Source: Bacteroidota bacterium (lineage in GTDB: Bacteria; Bacteroidota; Bacteroidia; Bacteroidales; SKPS01). Taken from it: a DNA stretch of 64,000 nt. This document shows positions 25,171 to 33,617 of this stretch, piece after piece (within the stretch, counting starts at the first letter, position 1; each line of letters begins with the position of its first letter). The stretch spans positions 144,124 through 208,123 of the forward strand of contig JAKLII010000003.1 in the NCBI GenBank assembly GCA_022709695.1, written 5' to 3'. Below the pieces are notes generated by a model, which was not told the origin of the DNA, made no database searches, and saw only the letters and a list, made by a program, of their open reading frames with translations. The position numbers and the translations under genes were made by a program.

Positions 25171-26112
25171 TTAATCATGAAAATATTCAAATCTTCGTTT
25201 TGTTGTACTATTCCTGCCATTTTCACTTATCGTTTTCACCTGCCAGTTTCCTTTTTTGTCAAAATCGCTGTAGGTAATTGTTTTATTGTATTGATTTTCA
25301 ATTTCTTTGATTTTGACTAATCTATTTTCATCATTATAAGTGTAATAGTAAAACGTTTTAGCGTTATTTCCTTTTAAAAGTTCTTTGGTGGAAGATGAAT
25401 TATGGATAACACATTTCAATGTTCCATCTGGATTATAGCTATATGTTTCTCTTTTAAAATACCTTTTCCCCTCAAACCATTCCCATGAAAGTTTTTCCTC
25501 CAATCTATGATTTATGTACTTATATTCTAATCTTTTAAGCACAATAGCTCTAGTAAAAAGTTCCTCAACAATGCAATCGTCAAATTCATCATATTGATAT
25601 TTAATAGCTTTTCCTCCCTCTCTTTCTTCAATGAGTTTATTTTTACTGTTATAGGAAAAGTGTCTGATGGTACTATCCGGGAAACGGGATCTTGCGTTTG
25701 GTAAAATAATATGAATTTGCGTAATTAAATTTCCTTTTCCGTCATAAACATATTCGTTTCTCCTGTATTCTTTACCATTATCAGCGAAACAAATACATGA
25801 TTTTTTTAATTTGTGTCCGTCATAATATTTTAAAATATCCTGTCCAAGGCCTTGACGCCTTACCTGTAAACCATATTCGTTAAATGTATAGATAATATCA
25901 GAACCATCACACCACTCCTCGCAGCAATTTTCAATAATGGTTTTTATTTTTCCATTCAGGGTGTCACCTTCAAAAATAGTTCTGTCATTAATTTCACGAT
26001 TATTTATTTTTGTTTGAACAGGATCTTTTTCCGGAGTGTGGTATTTGGCTTCTGATCCTGGCCCACAAGCCACGAAAACAAAAAGCAATATGTATAAAAT
26101 ATTTACCTGCAT
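25171..26112 (-). CDS. AT-rich lipoprotein with YD/RHS-like repeats
   Basis: 313 residues from the ATG at 26112, giving a lipoprotein signal peptide (MQVNILYILLFVFVACG) with Cys16 in a VAC-G lipobox. The mature protein has repeated tyrosine-rich strands of the YD/RHS-like kind: YTFNEYGLQVRRQ, YVYDGKGNLITQ, FSYNSKNKLIEE, YSYNPDGTLKC, YTYNDENRLVKI, SDFDKKGNWQVK. These build a beta-helical stack. Base composition is much more AT-rich than neighbouring genes, which suggests recent acquisition. Function unknown; no effector domain is visible. Confidence 0.75.
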   Translation of the reverse strand: MQVNILYILLFVFVACGPGSEAKYHTPEKDPVQTKINNREINDRTIFEGDTLNGKIKTIIENCCEEWCDGSDIIYTFNEYGLQVRRQGLGQDILKYYDGHKLKKSCICFADNGKEYRRNEYVYDGKGNLITQIHIILPNARSRFPDSTIRHFSYNSKNKLIEEREGGKAIKYQYDEFDDCIVEELFTRAIVLKRLEYKYINHRLEEKLSWEWFEGKRYFKRETYSYNPDGTLKCVIHNSSSTKELLKGNNAKTFYYYTYNDENRLVKIKEIENQYNKTITYSDFDKKGNWQVKTISENGRNSTTKRRFEYFHD

Positions 26113-26280
26113 ATGTTTACTTTTCAATAAACTCATTATGGACGTTTCTCAGGCATTGTCGCTCTTTCTATGCAAAACTAACGATAGGTTATCAAAAAAT
26201 TTTGCTTCAAACCATCGAGGGATCAAAGGTAAGCACGTTTAAAACGGAATGCACCAAATTCCAAATGAGAACGGGAAACA

Positions 26281-27855
26281 CTACATTTTCACCATCTTCC
26301 CCGCAAGCCTGGTTTGCCCGGTGCTGCACCTGATCATGTACATCCCTGCCGGCAAGCCGGAGATATCCAGGGTTAACCCGGTGGTGTTTAAGGGCATGGT
26401 ACACTGCCTGGCCAGCACGGGTGCTCCCGTCAGGTTGAAGATCTGCACCAGGACCTCCCCGGCCGGCAAGCCCTCTGCCTGTAGGGTGACCTCCAGACCG
26501 GCCGGATTGGGCGCAATGTTCATGGCGTCGGCACCATCGGGTTTCTCTTCCGGCACGGCAAGCACCTTCAGGTCAAAGGTATCGGACCCCGCACTGATGG
26601 GCACGGCAAGAGTAGCCAGGGTGGCCAGTGTAGCCTTTACATTGTTTGCCATGAAGGTGAAATTGAGGGTGCCGATGGAGTCGCCGGGGGTGTGGTAGTG
26701 GAAGTTGCGGGTGTCGGCGCCATCGGTGAGCATCAGGGCTTTGTACCCGGCATCCCAGAACGAGGAGTGGTCGCTGCGCCGCAGGTCGGGCACGGTCTGG
26801 CCGTTGCCGGGCACGTTGAGGCTGATGGTACGGAGGGCAGGCACGTACTGGGTGGCGGCATTCACGTAGGCGGTGGTGACGGGTGCCGAAACGGCGTTGC
26901 CGCATACCAGCAGGAAGTTGCCCCGGCTGCTGTCGGCCATCACCTGGGCATACTGCTGCGGGAACAGCTGGTTAAAGCCTGTGGGTAGGCTCTGGGTATT
27001 GGGCGCACTGCTGTAATAGCCTATCATCTCGAAGTTTAGCACCCCGGCGATGCTGTCGTAGGGGGCAACTGCACTCTGCACGTAGCGCTTGCTTCCCACC
27101 ATCCCCATCTCCTCGAAGTCGAACGCAATAAACCGGATCGAACGCTCGAAAGTAACGGGAGCGAGAATCCTGAGCATCTCCATGTAGCCTGTCACCGCTG
27201 AGCCGTTGTCGTCGGCCGCAGGGGAGCCCGCTACGCCATCGTAGTGGCCGCAGACGATCCAGGTGGTTTTCTCATCCTTCGCCCCTGGTTTTCGCCCTGT
27301 GATGTTGTAGCCCTGGGTAGTGCTGTAGTTGAAGGGTTGCTTTTCGGTTTCCAGTCCGTAGTACATGAAAAAGTTCTGCAGCGAATCCCTCACGGCGTTG
27401 AGTTTGGCAGCCCCTGCCTGGTAGTGTCGTACCCCTTCGATAAACTGCAGGGTCTGAAGCAGCCGCACCGAATCCACCTGATCCACCAGCGCCTGCACAT
27501 CTACCGGTTTGTGGTCGGAGGCACAGAGCTGCAGGCGGGTATCGAACACCGCGCTGGTGTAGGAGGCGTACTGCCAGGTGAGGGTTTTCCCGTTACCGGG
27601 GATGATGCCCGTACCGGCAGCACCGGTAAGGTGGGCTGCATCCACCGCCCCGTAAAAACCGGGGTGTTGGGCGGAGGCTTTGAGCCACACCTCGCAGGGG
27701 TCGTTTTCAGCATCCGCAAGGTCGAAGGTGAGGGTAACCGTCTGGGTGATCAGATCCACTGAGGCCTGCTGGATGGTTACCACCGGCGCCGTATTCTGTG
27801 CTGCCAACGGCAGCCACAGAAGCGCGATACACACAAGGGGAAGGGAAGTTTTCAT
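26281..27855 (-). CDS. secreted M28-family zinc peptidase with T9SS sorting domain
   Basis: 524 residues. Signal peptide 1-19 (MKTSLPLVCIALLWLPLAAQ), an Ig-like N-terminal segment, then an M28 aminopeptidase fold with zinc ligands and catalytic residues in CGHYDG (His), AADDNGSAV (Asp), DFEEMGMVGS (Glu pair), and HYHTPGD (His). The C-terminal 75 residues are a T9SS type A sorting domain (NIAPNPAGLEVTLQ, VQIFNLTGAPVL, DISGLPAGMYMIRC, GKMVKM). Members remove N-terminal amino acids from peptides; this one is probably surface-bound or released. Monocistronic, with its own promoter box. Confidence 0.9.
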   Translation of the reverse strand: MKTSLPLVCIALLWLPLAAQNTAPVVTIQQASVDLITQTVTLTFDLADAENDPCEVWLKASAQHPGFYGAVDAAHLTGAAGTGIIPGNGKTLTWQYASYTSAVFDTRLQLCASDHKPVDVQALVDQVDSVRLLQTLQFIEGVRHYQAGAAKLNAVRDSLQNFFMYYGLETEKQPFNYSTTQGYNITGRKPGAKDEKTTWIVCGHYDGVAGSPAADDNGSAVTGYMEMLRILAPVTFERSIRFIAFDFEEMGMVGSKRYVQSAVAPYDSIAGVLNFEMIGYYSSAPNTQSLPTGFNQLFPQQYAQVMADSSRGNFLLVCGNAVSAPVTTAYVNAATQYVPALRTISLNVPGNGQTVPDLRRSDHSSFWDAGYKALMLTDGADTRNFHYHTPGDSIGTLNFTFMANNVKATLATLATLAVPISAGSDTFDLKVLAVPEEKPDGADAMNIAPNPAGLEVTLQAEGLPAGEVLVQIFNLTGAPVLARQCTMPLNTTGLTLDISGLPAGMYMIRCSTGQTRLAGKMVKM

Positions 27856-27879
27856 GGGGGGATTGTAATGATCTCAGTT

Positions 27880-27887
27880 CAAAGGTA
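27880..27887 (-). promoter_or_regulatory. -7 promoter element (TACCTTTG)
   Basis: Minus-strand TAnnTTTG 24 bp upstream of the M28 peptidase ATG at 27855. Confidence 0.55.
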
Positions 27888-27998
27888 AAAAAGATTGGGA
27901 CAAATGCATTTCAGAAAAAAGATGATCGCCGGTAACCATTCATAATTAGAATGAATCTGAATTAGCGGGGGGGTGATGGTTTCAGGGGGGAATGTGTA

Positions 27999-28006
27999 TA
28001 TATTTG
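27999..28006 (+). promoter_or_regulatory. -7 promoter element for sodB (TATATTTG)
   Basis: TAnnTTTG 35 bp before the superoxide dismutase ATG at 28042. Confidence 0.55.
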
Positions 28007-28041
28007 GCCTTTCGGCACAAAAACCATAATCCTCTCATGAT

Positions 28042-28620
28042 ATGAAACATGAACTGCCCCCGCTGCCCTATGCTCCTGAAGCCCTGGAGCCCGTGATCTC
28101 CCGCGAAACCATCGGATTTCACCACGGGAAACACCATCTGGCCTATATGAACAACCTCAACGGCCTGATCCCGGGAACCCCTTTCGAAGATGCCTCACTG
28201 GAGAAGATCGTGATGGAGGCCGAGGGTGCCATTTTCAACAACGCTGCCCAGGTCTGGAACCACACCTTTTACTGGAACTGCCTGGCCCCCGGCGGAAGAA
28301 AACTTCCCGAAGGGGAATTTGCCCATGCCCTGCTGCGCGATTTCGGCTCCATGGATGCGTTTATGGAACAGTTCTCCAAAGCGGCGGTGACCCTGTTCGG
28401 TTCGGGGTGGGCATGGCTCTCGGCTGAAGTGTCGGGGAAGCTGGTGATTACCCAGGAACCCAATGCCGGCAACCCGATGCGCCGGGGATTGATCCCACTG
28501 CTTACTTTCGATGTATGGGAGCATGCCTACTACCTGGATAAACAAAACCGCCGCCCGGATTATGTAGCCGATCTGTGGAAGCTCGTGGATTGGGAGGCAG
28601 TATCAAGGAGATACAGGTAG
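28042..28620 (+). CDS. sodB: superoxide dismutase, Fe type
   Basis: 192 residues, full length. Metal ligands: His27 (GFHHGKHH), His74 (NHTFYW), and the Asp and His of TFDVWEHAYYLD. The FNNAAQVWNHTFYW context places the second-sphere glutamine at Gln70 as in iron-dependent enzymes (manganese enzymes usually carry it elsewhere). It disproportionates superoxide in the cytoplasm, protecting iron-sulfur enzymes such as those encoded nearby. Sits just upstream of nrfHA but is separated by a repeat-containing spacer. Confidence 0.93.
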   Translation: MKHELPPLPYAPEALEPVISRETIGFHHGKHHLAYMNNLNGLIPGTPFEDASLEKIVMEAEGAIFNNAAQVWNHTFYWNCLAPGGRKLPEGEFAHALLRDFGSMDAFMEQFSKAAVTLFGSGWAWLSAEVSGKLVITQEPNAGNPMRRGLIPLLTFDVWEHAYYLDKQNRRPDYVADLWKLVDWEAVSRRYR

Positions 28621-28679
28621 GAGTTAGGAGTTGGAAGTTAGGAGTTGAAGAAGTTGGGTTTTAACCCCGCTTGCGGGGT
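28621..28679 (+). repeat. short tandem repeat plus inverted repeat between sodB and nrfH
   Basis: Imperfect tandem GGAGTT(A/G)GGAAGTTA units (28621-28657) followed by the hairpin ACCCCGC-tt-GCGGGGT (28664-28679). The hairpin has no T tail, so it is not a clear terminator. Confidence 0.5.
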
Positions 28680-28727
28680 GAAATTATTATAGCTGTTTTA
28701 CAAGGAATAACATACAAAATTCGCGAT

Positions 28728-29315
28728 ATGAGAAAATTCTTCAGGTTTTTCATACCACCGGATCGATGGAGGGTTCCGGTGGTTGTAGCGCTGGGGGTTT
28801 TTACAGGGTTGTTTGCCTTTCTTTTTTACATATCGAAAGCGCATTCCTACCTGTCGGATAATCCGGAGACCTGCATGAACTGCCATATCATGGCGCCGCA
28901 GTATGCCACCTGGAGCCACAGCTCGCACCGCGAATCGGCCACCTGCACCGATTGCCACGTGCCGCACAACAACGTCTTCAACAAGTACTACTTCAAGGCG
29001 AAGGACGGATTGAGGCATGCCACCATCTTTACCCTGCGGAATGAGCCCCAGGTGATTTTCATCCGCGAGTCGGGGAAGCAGGCGGTGCAGGACAACTGCA
29101 TCCGCTGCCATACCTACCTGCTCACCGACGACCGGTTGCTTCTGAAAACAAGCGACTACAATCATTTCCGTACCGAAAGGCAATGCACCGAATGCCACCG
29201 TGAAACCCCGCACGGCAGGGTCAATTCGCTATCGAGCGTACCCTATGCAAGGGTACCCATCAAGCAGAGCCCGGTGCCAAAATGGATCTCAAATCTCGTG
29301 GACAAAGAGAAGTAA
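28728..29315 (+). CDS. nrfH: cytochrome c nitrite reductase small subunit NrfH
   Basis: 195 residues from the ATG at 28728 (MRKFFRFFIPP); a longer frame upstream adds 19 unrelated residues. One N-terminal transmembrane helix (about 15-36) anchors a NapC/NirT-type domain. Four heme c motifs: CMNCH (Cys49), CTDCH, CIRCH and CTECH. NrfH takes electrons from menaquinol in the membrane and passes them to NrfA in the periplasm. It lies 33 bp upstream of nrfA in the same operon. Confidence 0.93.
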   Translation: MRKFFRFFIPPDRWRVPVVVALGVFTGLFAFLFYISKAHSYLSDNPETCMNCHIMAPQYATWSHSSHRESATCTDCHVPHNNVFNKYYFKAKDGLRHATIFTLRNEPQVIFIRESGKQAVQDNCIRCHTYLLTDDRLLLKTSDYNHFRTERQCTECHRETPHGRVNSLSSVPYARVPIKQSPVPKWISNLVDKEK

Positions 29316-29348
29316 ATCAATACATTAACCATAACCAAAACGGAACGT

Positions 29349-30863
29349 ATGAAATCAATCAGAGAACAGATCAGCAACAAGCCCTGGCTGGGCTGGCTAT
29401 TGTTTGCCGCTACCCTGGTGATTGTGTTTTTCCTGGGCCTGCTGGCTTCCACCATCATGGAACGGAGGGCCGAAGCGATGTTTGCCTATACCCCGCAGGT
29501 GGAGTTTGAATCGTGGGAACCGCGCAGTGCAGTGTGGGGTGAAAATTTCCCCAGGGAATACCAGTCGTACCTGCAAACATCCGATACCACTTTCAGAAGT
29601 CAGTTTAACGGAAGCGCCATGATTGACATGCTGGAGGTTGACCCCAAGATGGTGGTGCTGTGGGCCGGTTATGCCTTTGCCAAGGATTACAACCAGGGGC
29701 GGGGACATTACTATGCCATTACCGATGTGTACAACACCCTGCGCACCGGCGGACCCAAAAAGCCGGAGGACGGACCACAGCCTGCTACCTGCTGGACCTG
29801 CAAGAGCCCCGATGTGGTAAGGATCATGGAACGGGATGGCGTGGAAGCATTCTACAAAAAAACCTGGGCGCAGCTGGGACCTGAGATCGTGAACTTTATC
29901 GGATGCAACGACTGTCACGATGCCAAAACCATGAACCTCCGCATCTCACGCCCTGCCCTGGTGGAGGCATTCCAGAAAATGGGAAAAGATGTAACCAAAT
30001 CTACCCATCAGGAGATGAGATCCCTGGTATGTGCCCAGTGCCACGTGGAATACTATTTCAACAAGAAAAGGGTTGAAGGAGCTGCCTGGCTCACTTTCCC
30101 GTGGGAGAAAGGTCTTACGGTTGAAAAAATGGAGGAATATTACGATGCCATTGAATTCTCTGACTGGACCCATGCCCTCAGCAAAGCCCCTATGCTGAAA
30201 GCTCAGCACCCTGATTATGAGATCTATAAAACAGGCGTGCATGCCGATCGCGGGGTTTCGTGTGCCGATTGCCACATGCCGTTTAAAAGCGAAGGGGGCC
30301 AGAAGTTCACAGACCACCACATGACCAGCCCCCTAAACAATGTAGCCAACAGCTGCCAGGTTTGTCACCGGGAAGAGACTGCCAAACTGATTGAAAACGT
30401 GTACCAGCGCCAGGAAAGGATCATTGAAATCCGTGACCAGCTTGAGCAGTTACTGGTGATGGCCCATGTGGAAGCAAAGAAGGCCTGGGATTTGGGCGCC
30501 ACCGAAGTTCAGATGAAGGAAATCCTGCAGGACATCCGCAAAGCGCAGTGGCGCTGGGATTTCTCTGCTGCCGGGCACGGATCCAGCTTCCATTCGCCGG
30601 TAGAAATGGCACGTGTGATCGGCAACGGCATCCGATTGGCACAGGATGCCCGGATCAAGCTCGCAAGGGTACTGGCAAAACTGGGTTTCAACGAAGCCAT
30701 TGCCTATCCCGATATCGCCACCAAAGCCAAAGCACAGCAGTTTATCGGGCTGCCGATGGAGGATCTGAGGAAGGAAAAGGCTGAATTCCTGCAAACGATG
30801 GTGCCCAAATGGCTGGAAGAGGCTGCAGCACGGGAGAAGAGCTATAAAGTCACCCGCATGTAG
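29349..30863 (+). CDS. nrfA: ammonia-forming cytochrome c nitrite reductase NrfA
   Basis: 504 residues with an N-terminal hydrophobic segment (about 13-33). The active-site heme is bound by CWTCK (Cys148), whose lysine replaces histidine as proximal ligand, the hallmark of NrfA. Four standard motifs follow: CNDCH, CAQCH, CADCH and CQVCH. It reduces nitrite to ammonium with six electrons, in the periplasm, and can also reduce NO or hydroxylamine. With NrfH it serves as a respiratory terminal reductase. Confidence 0.95.
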   Translation: MKSIREQISNKPWLGWLLFAATLVIVFFLGLLASTIMERRAEAMFAYTPQVEFESWEPRSAVWGENFPREYQSYLQTSDTTFRSQFNGSAMIDMLEVDPKMVVLWAGYAFAKDYNQGRGHYYAITDVYNTLRTGGPKKPEDGPQPATCWTCKSPDVVRIMERDGVEAFYKKTWAQLGPEIVNFIGCNDCHDAKTMNLRISRPALVEAFQKMGKDVTKSTHQEMRSLVCAQCHVEYYFNKKRVEGAAWLTFPWEKGLTVEKMEEYYDAIEFSDWTHALSKAPMLKAQHPDYEIYKTGVHADRGVSCADCHMPFKSEGGQKFTDHHMTSPLNNVANSCQVCHREETAKLIENVYQRQERIIEIRDQLEQLLVMAHVEAKKAWDLGATEVQMKEILQDIRKAQWRWDFSAAGHGSSFHSPVEMARVIGNGIRLAQDARIKLARVLAKLGFNEAIAYPDIATKAKAQQFIGLPMEDLRKEKAEFLQTMVPKWLEEAAAREKSYKVTRM

Positions 30864-30878
30864 CTGCATATCTGACTT

Positions 30879-31892
30879 ATGATAAACATTCTGGTTACCG
30901 GCGGTTCAGGTACAGTTGGCAGTGAATTACTTGAACTTCTGATCCGCAATCCTGATTATGCAGTTACTGCCTTTAGTCATGAAACTTCAAGATCCCGCCG
31001 GTTTTTCAAAAGATTCAGAGGGAAGCTGGAGGTGGTTTTTGGGGATATCGCCCAACCGGATGAAATCGCAAAGGTTTGCCACCGGAAAGATTTTGTGATG
31101 CATCTGGCTGCCATCATCCCTCCTTTGGCTGACAGAAACCCTGAGGCCACCATCAGGGTTAATGTTGACGGAACCCGAAATCTGATTCAGGCGCTGCAGA
31201 AGTATTCACCCGAAGCTTTTCTGCTGCATGCCTCTTCAGTATCTGTTTATGGCGACAGGCTTTCGGATCCCGGAATACGTACCACCGACCCTTTGACTCC
31301 GAGCGAAGGAGATGTATACGGACAGACCAAATACGAAGCGGAAAAGCTGGTACAGGTAAGCAGTCTGGCATGGAGTATTTTCCGGTTATCGGCAATCATG
31401 GGGGCAAATAATCACAAAATCTCGGGGTTGATGTTTCACATGCCTTTGAATACTCCGATCGAAATCACCACGCCCCTTGATACAGCCCGGGCCTTTGTAA
31501 ACGCTTTGGATCAGAAGGAGATGATCAGGGGGAGGATATTCAATCTGGGGGGCGGCGCCTCATGCAGGATCGTATTCAGAGATCTGCTGAGCAGATCATT
31601 TGACATTTTCGGCCTGGGGGCTCTGGATTTCCCTGAAAAAGCCTTTGCAGAAAAGAACTTCCATTGCGGCCTATATTCAGATGGGGATGATCTGGAAGAA
31701 ATCCTGCATTTCAGAAACGACGATTTAGATGCCTATTTCCGCATTGTCAGAGACTCAGTCCGGCCGGGTCTGAAGGCACTGGCAGTACTTTTCGGATACC
31801 CGGTAAAAAAATATCTGCTCCGCCTTTCGGAACCCTACAAAGCATTTACCTCAGGGGATCCCGCCGGGATGAAAAGATGGTTTGTACAGTAA
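30879..31892 (+). CDS. NAD-dependent epimerase/dehydratase family protein
   Basis: 337 residues. Extended SDR fold: NAD-binding GGSGTVGSELL at residues 8-18, and active-site YGQTKYEAEK with the Tyr-x3-Lys pair after HASSVSVYGD. NVDGTRNLIQAL is another typical SDR stretch. Members act on nucleotide sugars or other small metabolites. It starts 15 bp after nrfA and 12 bp before a second, related gene, so it may be read through from nrf, though a functional link is doubtful. Confidence 0.85.
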   Translation: MINILVTGGSGTVGSELLELLIRNPDYAVTAFSHETSRSRRFFKRFRGKLEVVFGDIAQPDEIAKVCHRKDFVMHLAAIIPPLADRNPEATIRVNVDGTRNLIQALQKYSPEAFLLHASSVSVYGDRLSDPGIRTTDPLTPSEGDVYGQTKYEAEKLVQVSSLAWSIFRLSAIMGANNHKISGLMFHMPLNTPIEITTPLDTARAFVNALDQKEMIRGRIFNLGGGASCRIVFRDLLSRSFDIFGLGALDFPEKAFAEKNFHCGLYSDGDDLEEILHFRNDDLDAYFRIVRDSVRPGLKALAVLFGYPVKKYLLRLSEPYKAFTSGDPAGMKRWFVQ

Positions 31893-31904
31893 AATCCTTT
31901 CCGC

Positions 31905-32945
31905 ATGGCATTCCCTGTTGAAAAAGTTTTCATCATTGGCGGTACCGGGTTTATTGGATACCATGCTGCACTTGCATTTCTGGGGAAGGGTATTTCAGTA
32001 AGTTCTGCTTCGATGCCTGACGTCCGGCTTGATCGGTCGTTTCCGAAAGGGATCCGTATCGTTTCAGATCAATTTGATGTTTTTACTGCGGAGGAAAAAG
32101 AGATTGCCGGTCTGCTGAGCGGGTATGATACCCTGGTCTATGCTGTAGGTCCTGATGACAGGGAGCCTCCCGATGGACCAGCCTATCCGTTTTTCTATAA
32201 CAAGCTTGTATATCAGTGTGTTAAGGTAATGAATGGAGCACGGACAGCTGGTGTGCAACGGGTGGTGATACTGAATTCCTATTTCTCCTGGTTCGATCGT
32301 CAACCGGAATTTCATGGCAGGCTTTCGAACGACCATCCGTATATCCGGGCCAGGGTAGAGCAGGCACAGGCCTGTATCGCTGCCGGAGCCGCCGGAATCA
32401 TGGAAGTGATGATCCTTGAGTTACCTTATATTTTTGGTGTGATGCCGGGCAGAATTCCCATCTGGAAAGCGGTATTCCTCGACCGGTTTACAAATATGCC
32501 GCTGGTGCTGTTTCCCGGAGGAGGAACGGTTGCCATTCATGTGAAAGGGGTTGCAGAAGCCATTGTAGCATCAGCAATCAACGGTGTTCACGGCGCCAGA
32601 TACCCCATTGGGGATACCAATCTGAAATACTGCGAAATTTTTAGGATGATGTACGCTGCCATAGGGGTCAGGAAAAAAATTATGGCCTTGCCACCGGCAA
32701 TCGCCAGGTTTTCCGGTTTCTTTACAGGTGTTGTATTCGCGCTCAGTCGACACCGGAGCGGGTTGAATATTGGTAAAATTTTAGGCAGTGTTCTCACAAA
32801 GAATCTGTACCTGTCCGAAGAAACGATTCAATGGGTCAGACATGAACTGGGATTTGAGTCGCTCGGATATCCAAAATCCCCCTCAGCGGAGGATGGCATC
32901 AGAGAAGCCGCGCAGGCTTGCTTTAACGAAAAAAACTATCCATGA
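31905..32945 (+). CDS. atypical NAD(P)-binding SDR-like protein
   Basis: 346 residues. Rossmann motif GGTGFIGYHAAL at residues 10-21. At the expected catalytic place the sequence reads HPYIRARVEQ, so the Tyr-x3-Lys motif has become Tyr-x3-Arg. This suggests an atypical SDR that binds nucleotide but may not be a normal dehydrogenase. The C-terminal half has FPGGGTVAIHVKGVAEAIV, typical of extended SDRs. Pairs with the canonical SDR 12 bp upstream and overlaps the acetyltransferase gene by 4 bp (ATGA). Confidence 0.78.
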   Translation: MAFPVEKVFIIGGTGFIGYHAALAFLGKGISVSSASMPDVRLDRSFPKGIRIVSDQFDVFTAEEKEIAGLLSGYDTLVYAVGPDDREPPDGPAYPFFYNKLVYQCVKVMNGARTAGVQRVVILNSYFSWFDRQPEFHGRLSNDHPYIRARVEQAQACIAAGAAGIMEVMILELPYIFGVMPGRIPIWKAVFLDRFTNMPLVLFPGGGTVAIHVKGVAEAIVASAINGVHGARYPIGDTNLKYCEIFRMMYAAIGVRKKIMALPPAIARFSGFFTGVVFALSRHRSGLNIGKILGSVLTKNLYLSEETIQWVRHELGFESLGYPKSPSAEDGIREAAQACFNEKNYP

Positions 32946-33421
32946 ATTTGCAATTTACCGTGAGAAAAGCCACGGAGGCTGACTTTCCATCCATTCTCGG
33001 GATGATCAGGGAGCTTGCCCTTTACGAGAAAGCACCGGAAAAAGTAACCAACAGCCTGGAGCAGATGCACCGCGAAAAGCATCTGTTCGGCTGTTTTGTC
33101 GCCGAAGTGCCGGGAGAGGGTATTGTGGGAATGGCCCTGTACTTCTTTGCCTATTACACCTGGGTGGGTAAATCGCTTTATCTCGATGATATTTATGTGA
33201 AGGAGCCGTTTCGTGGCATGAAGATCGGCGCCGCCCTGCTTAAAGAGGTATTTAAAGTGGCAGAAGCCGAACAGTGCTGGAGGGTAAAGTGGCAGGTGCT
33301 GAACTGGAATACCCCGGCCATAGAGGTGTATAAAAGGTATGGTGCCAATCTGGATGACGAATGGATCGACTGTGTTTTTGATGCAGAGGGTATCCGCAGG
33401 TTTATTGAAGAGAACCTTTAA
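32942..33421 (+). CDS. GNAT family N-acetyltransferase
   Basis: 159 residues; acetyl-CoA-binding motif in KEPFRGMKIGAALLKEV (R/Q-x2-G-x-G/A form), preceded by the strand YLDDIYV and followed by WQVLNWNTPAIEVYKRYGA. The N-terminus VRKATEADFPSILGMIRELA is like diamine (spermidine/spermine-type) acetyltransferases. Start overlaps the upstream stop (ATGA), so translation is coupled. Substrate, possibly a polyamine or thialysine-like amine, is inferred from family resemblance only. Confidence 0.85.
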   Translation: MNLQFTVRKATEADFPSILGMIRELALYEKAPEKVTNSLEQMHREKHLFGCFVAEVPGEGIVGMALYFFAYYTWVGKSLYLDDIYVKEPFRGMKIGAALLKEVFKVAEAEQCWRVKWQVLNWNTPAIEVYKRYGANLDDEWIDCVFDAEGIRRFIEENL

Positions 33422-33439
33422 GATTTAATCATCTTTCCG

Positions 33440-33540
33440 CACCTCACCCCCAACCCCTCTCCTGAAGGAGAGGGGCGTAACACCTTGACAAACAACAACC
33501 TCCCCTTCTCCTTTAGGAGAAGGGGACGGGGGATGAGGTG
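33440..33540 (+). repeat. large inverted repeat made of two hairpins
   Basis: Outer arms CACCTCA (33440) and TGAGGTG (33534-33540). Inside are two stem-loops: CCCCTCTCCT / AGGAGAGGGG (33454-33475) and CCCCTTCTCCT / AGGAGAAGGGG (33502-33525). Similar CCCC(T/C)TCTCC palindromic units occur widely as dispersed intergenic repeats in bacteria. It lies between convergent genes and may also terminate both. Confidence 0.8.
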
Positions 33541-33617
33541 AATCTTGAAGGCAAGAAGATCTTAGCCCAATTGTTCAACCCAGTTATCCTGGGACTTTGA
33601 ATTTACGTGAGTCTATT

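Noticed and set aside
29785-29810. a defective heme motif (CWTCK) in NrfA
   Set aside because: The lysine is the normal proximal ligand of the NrfA active-site heme.
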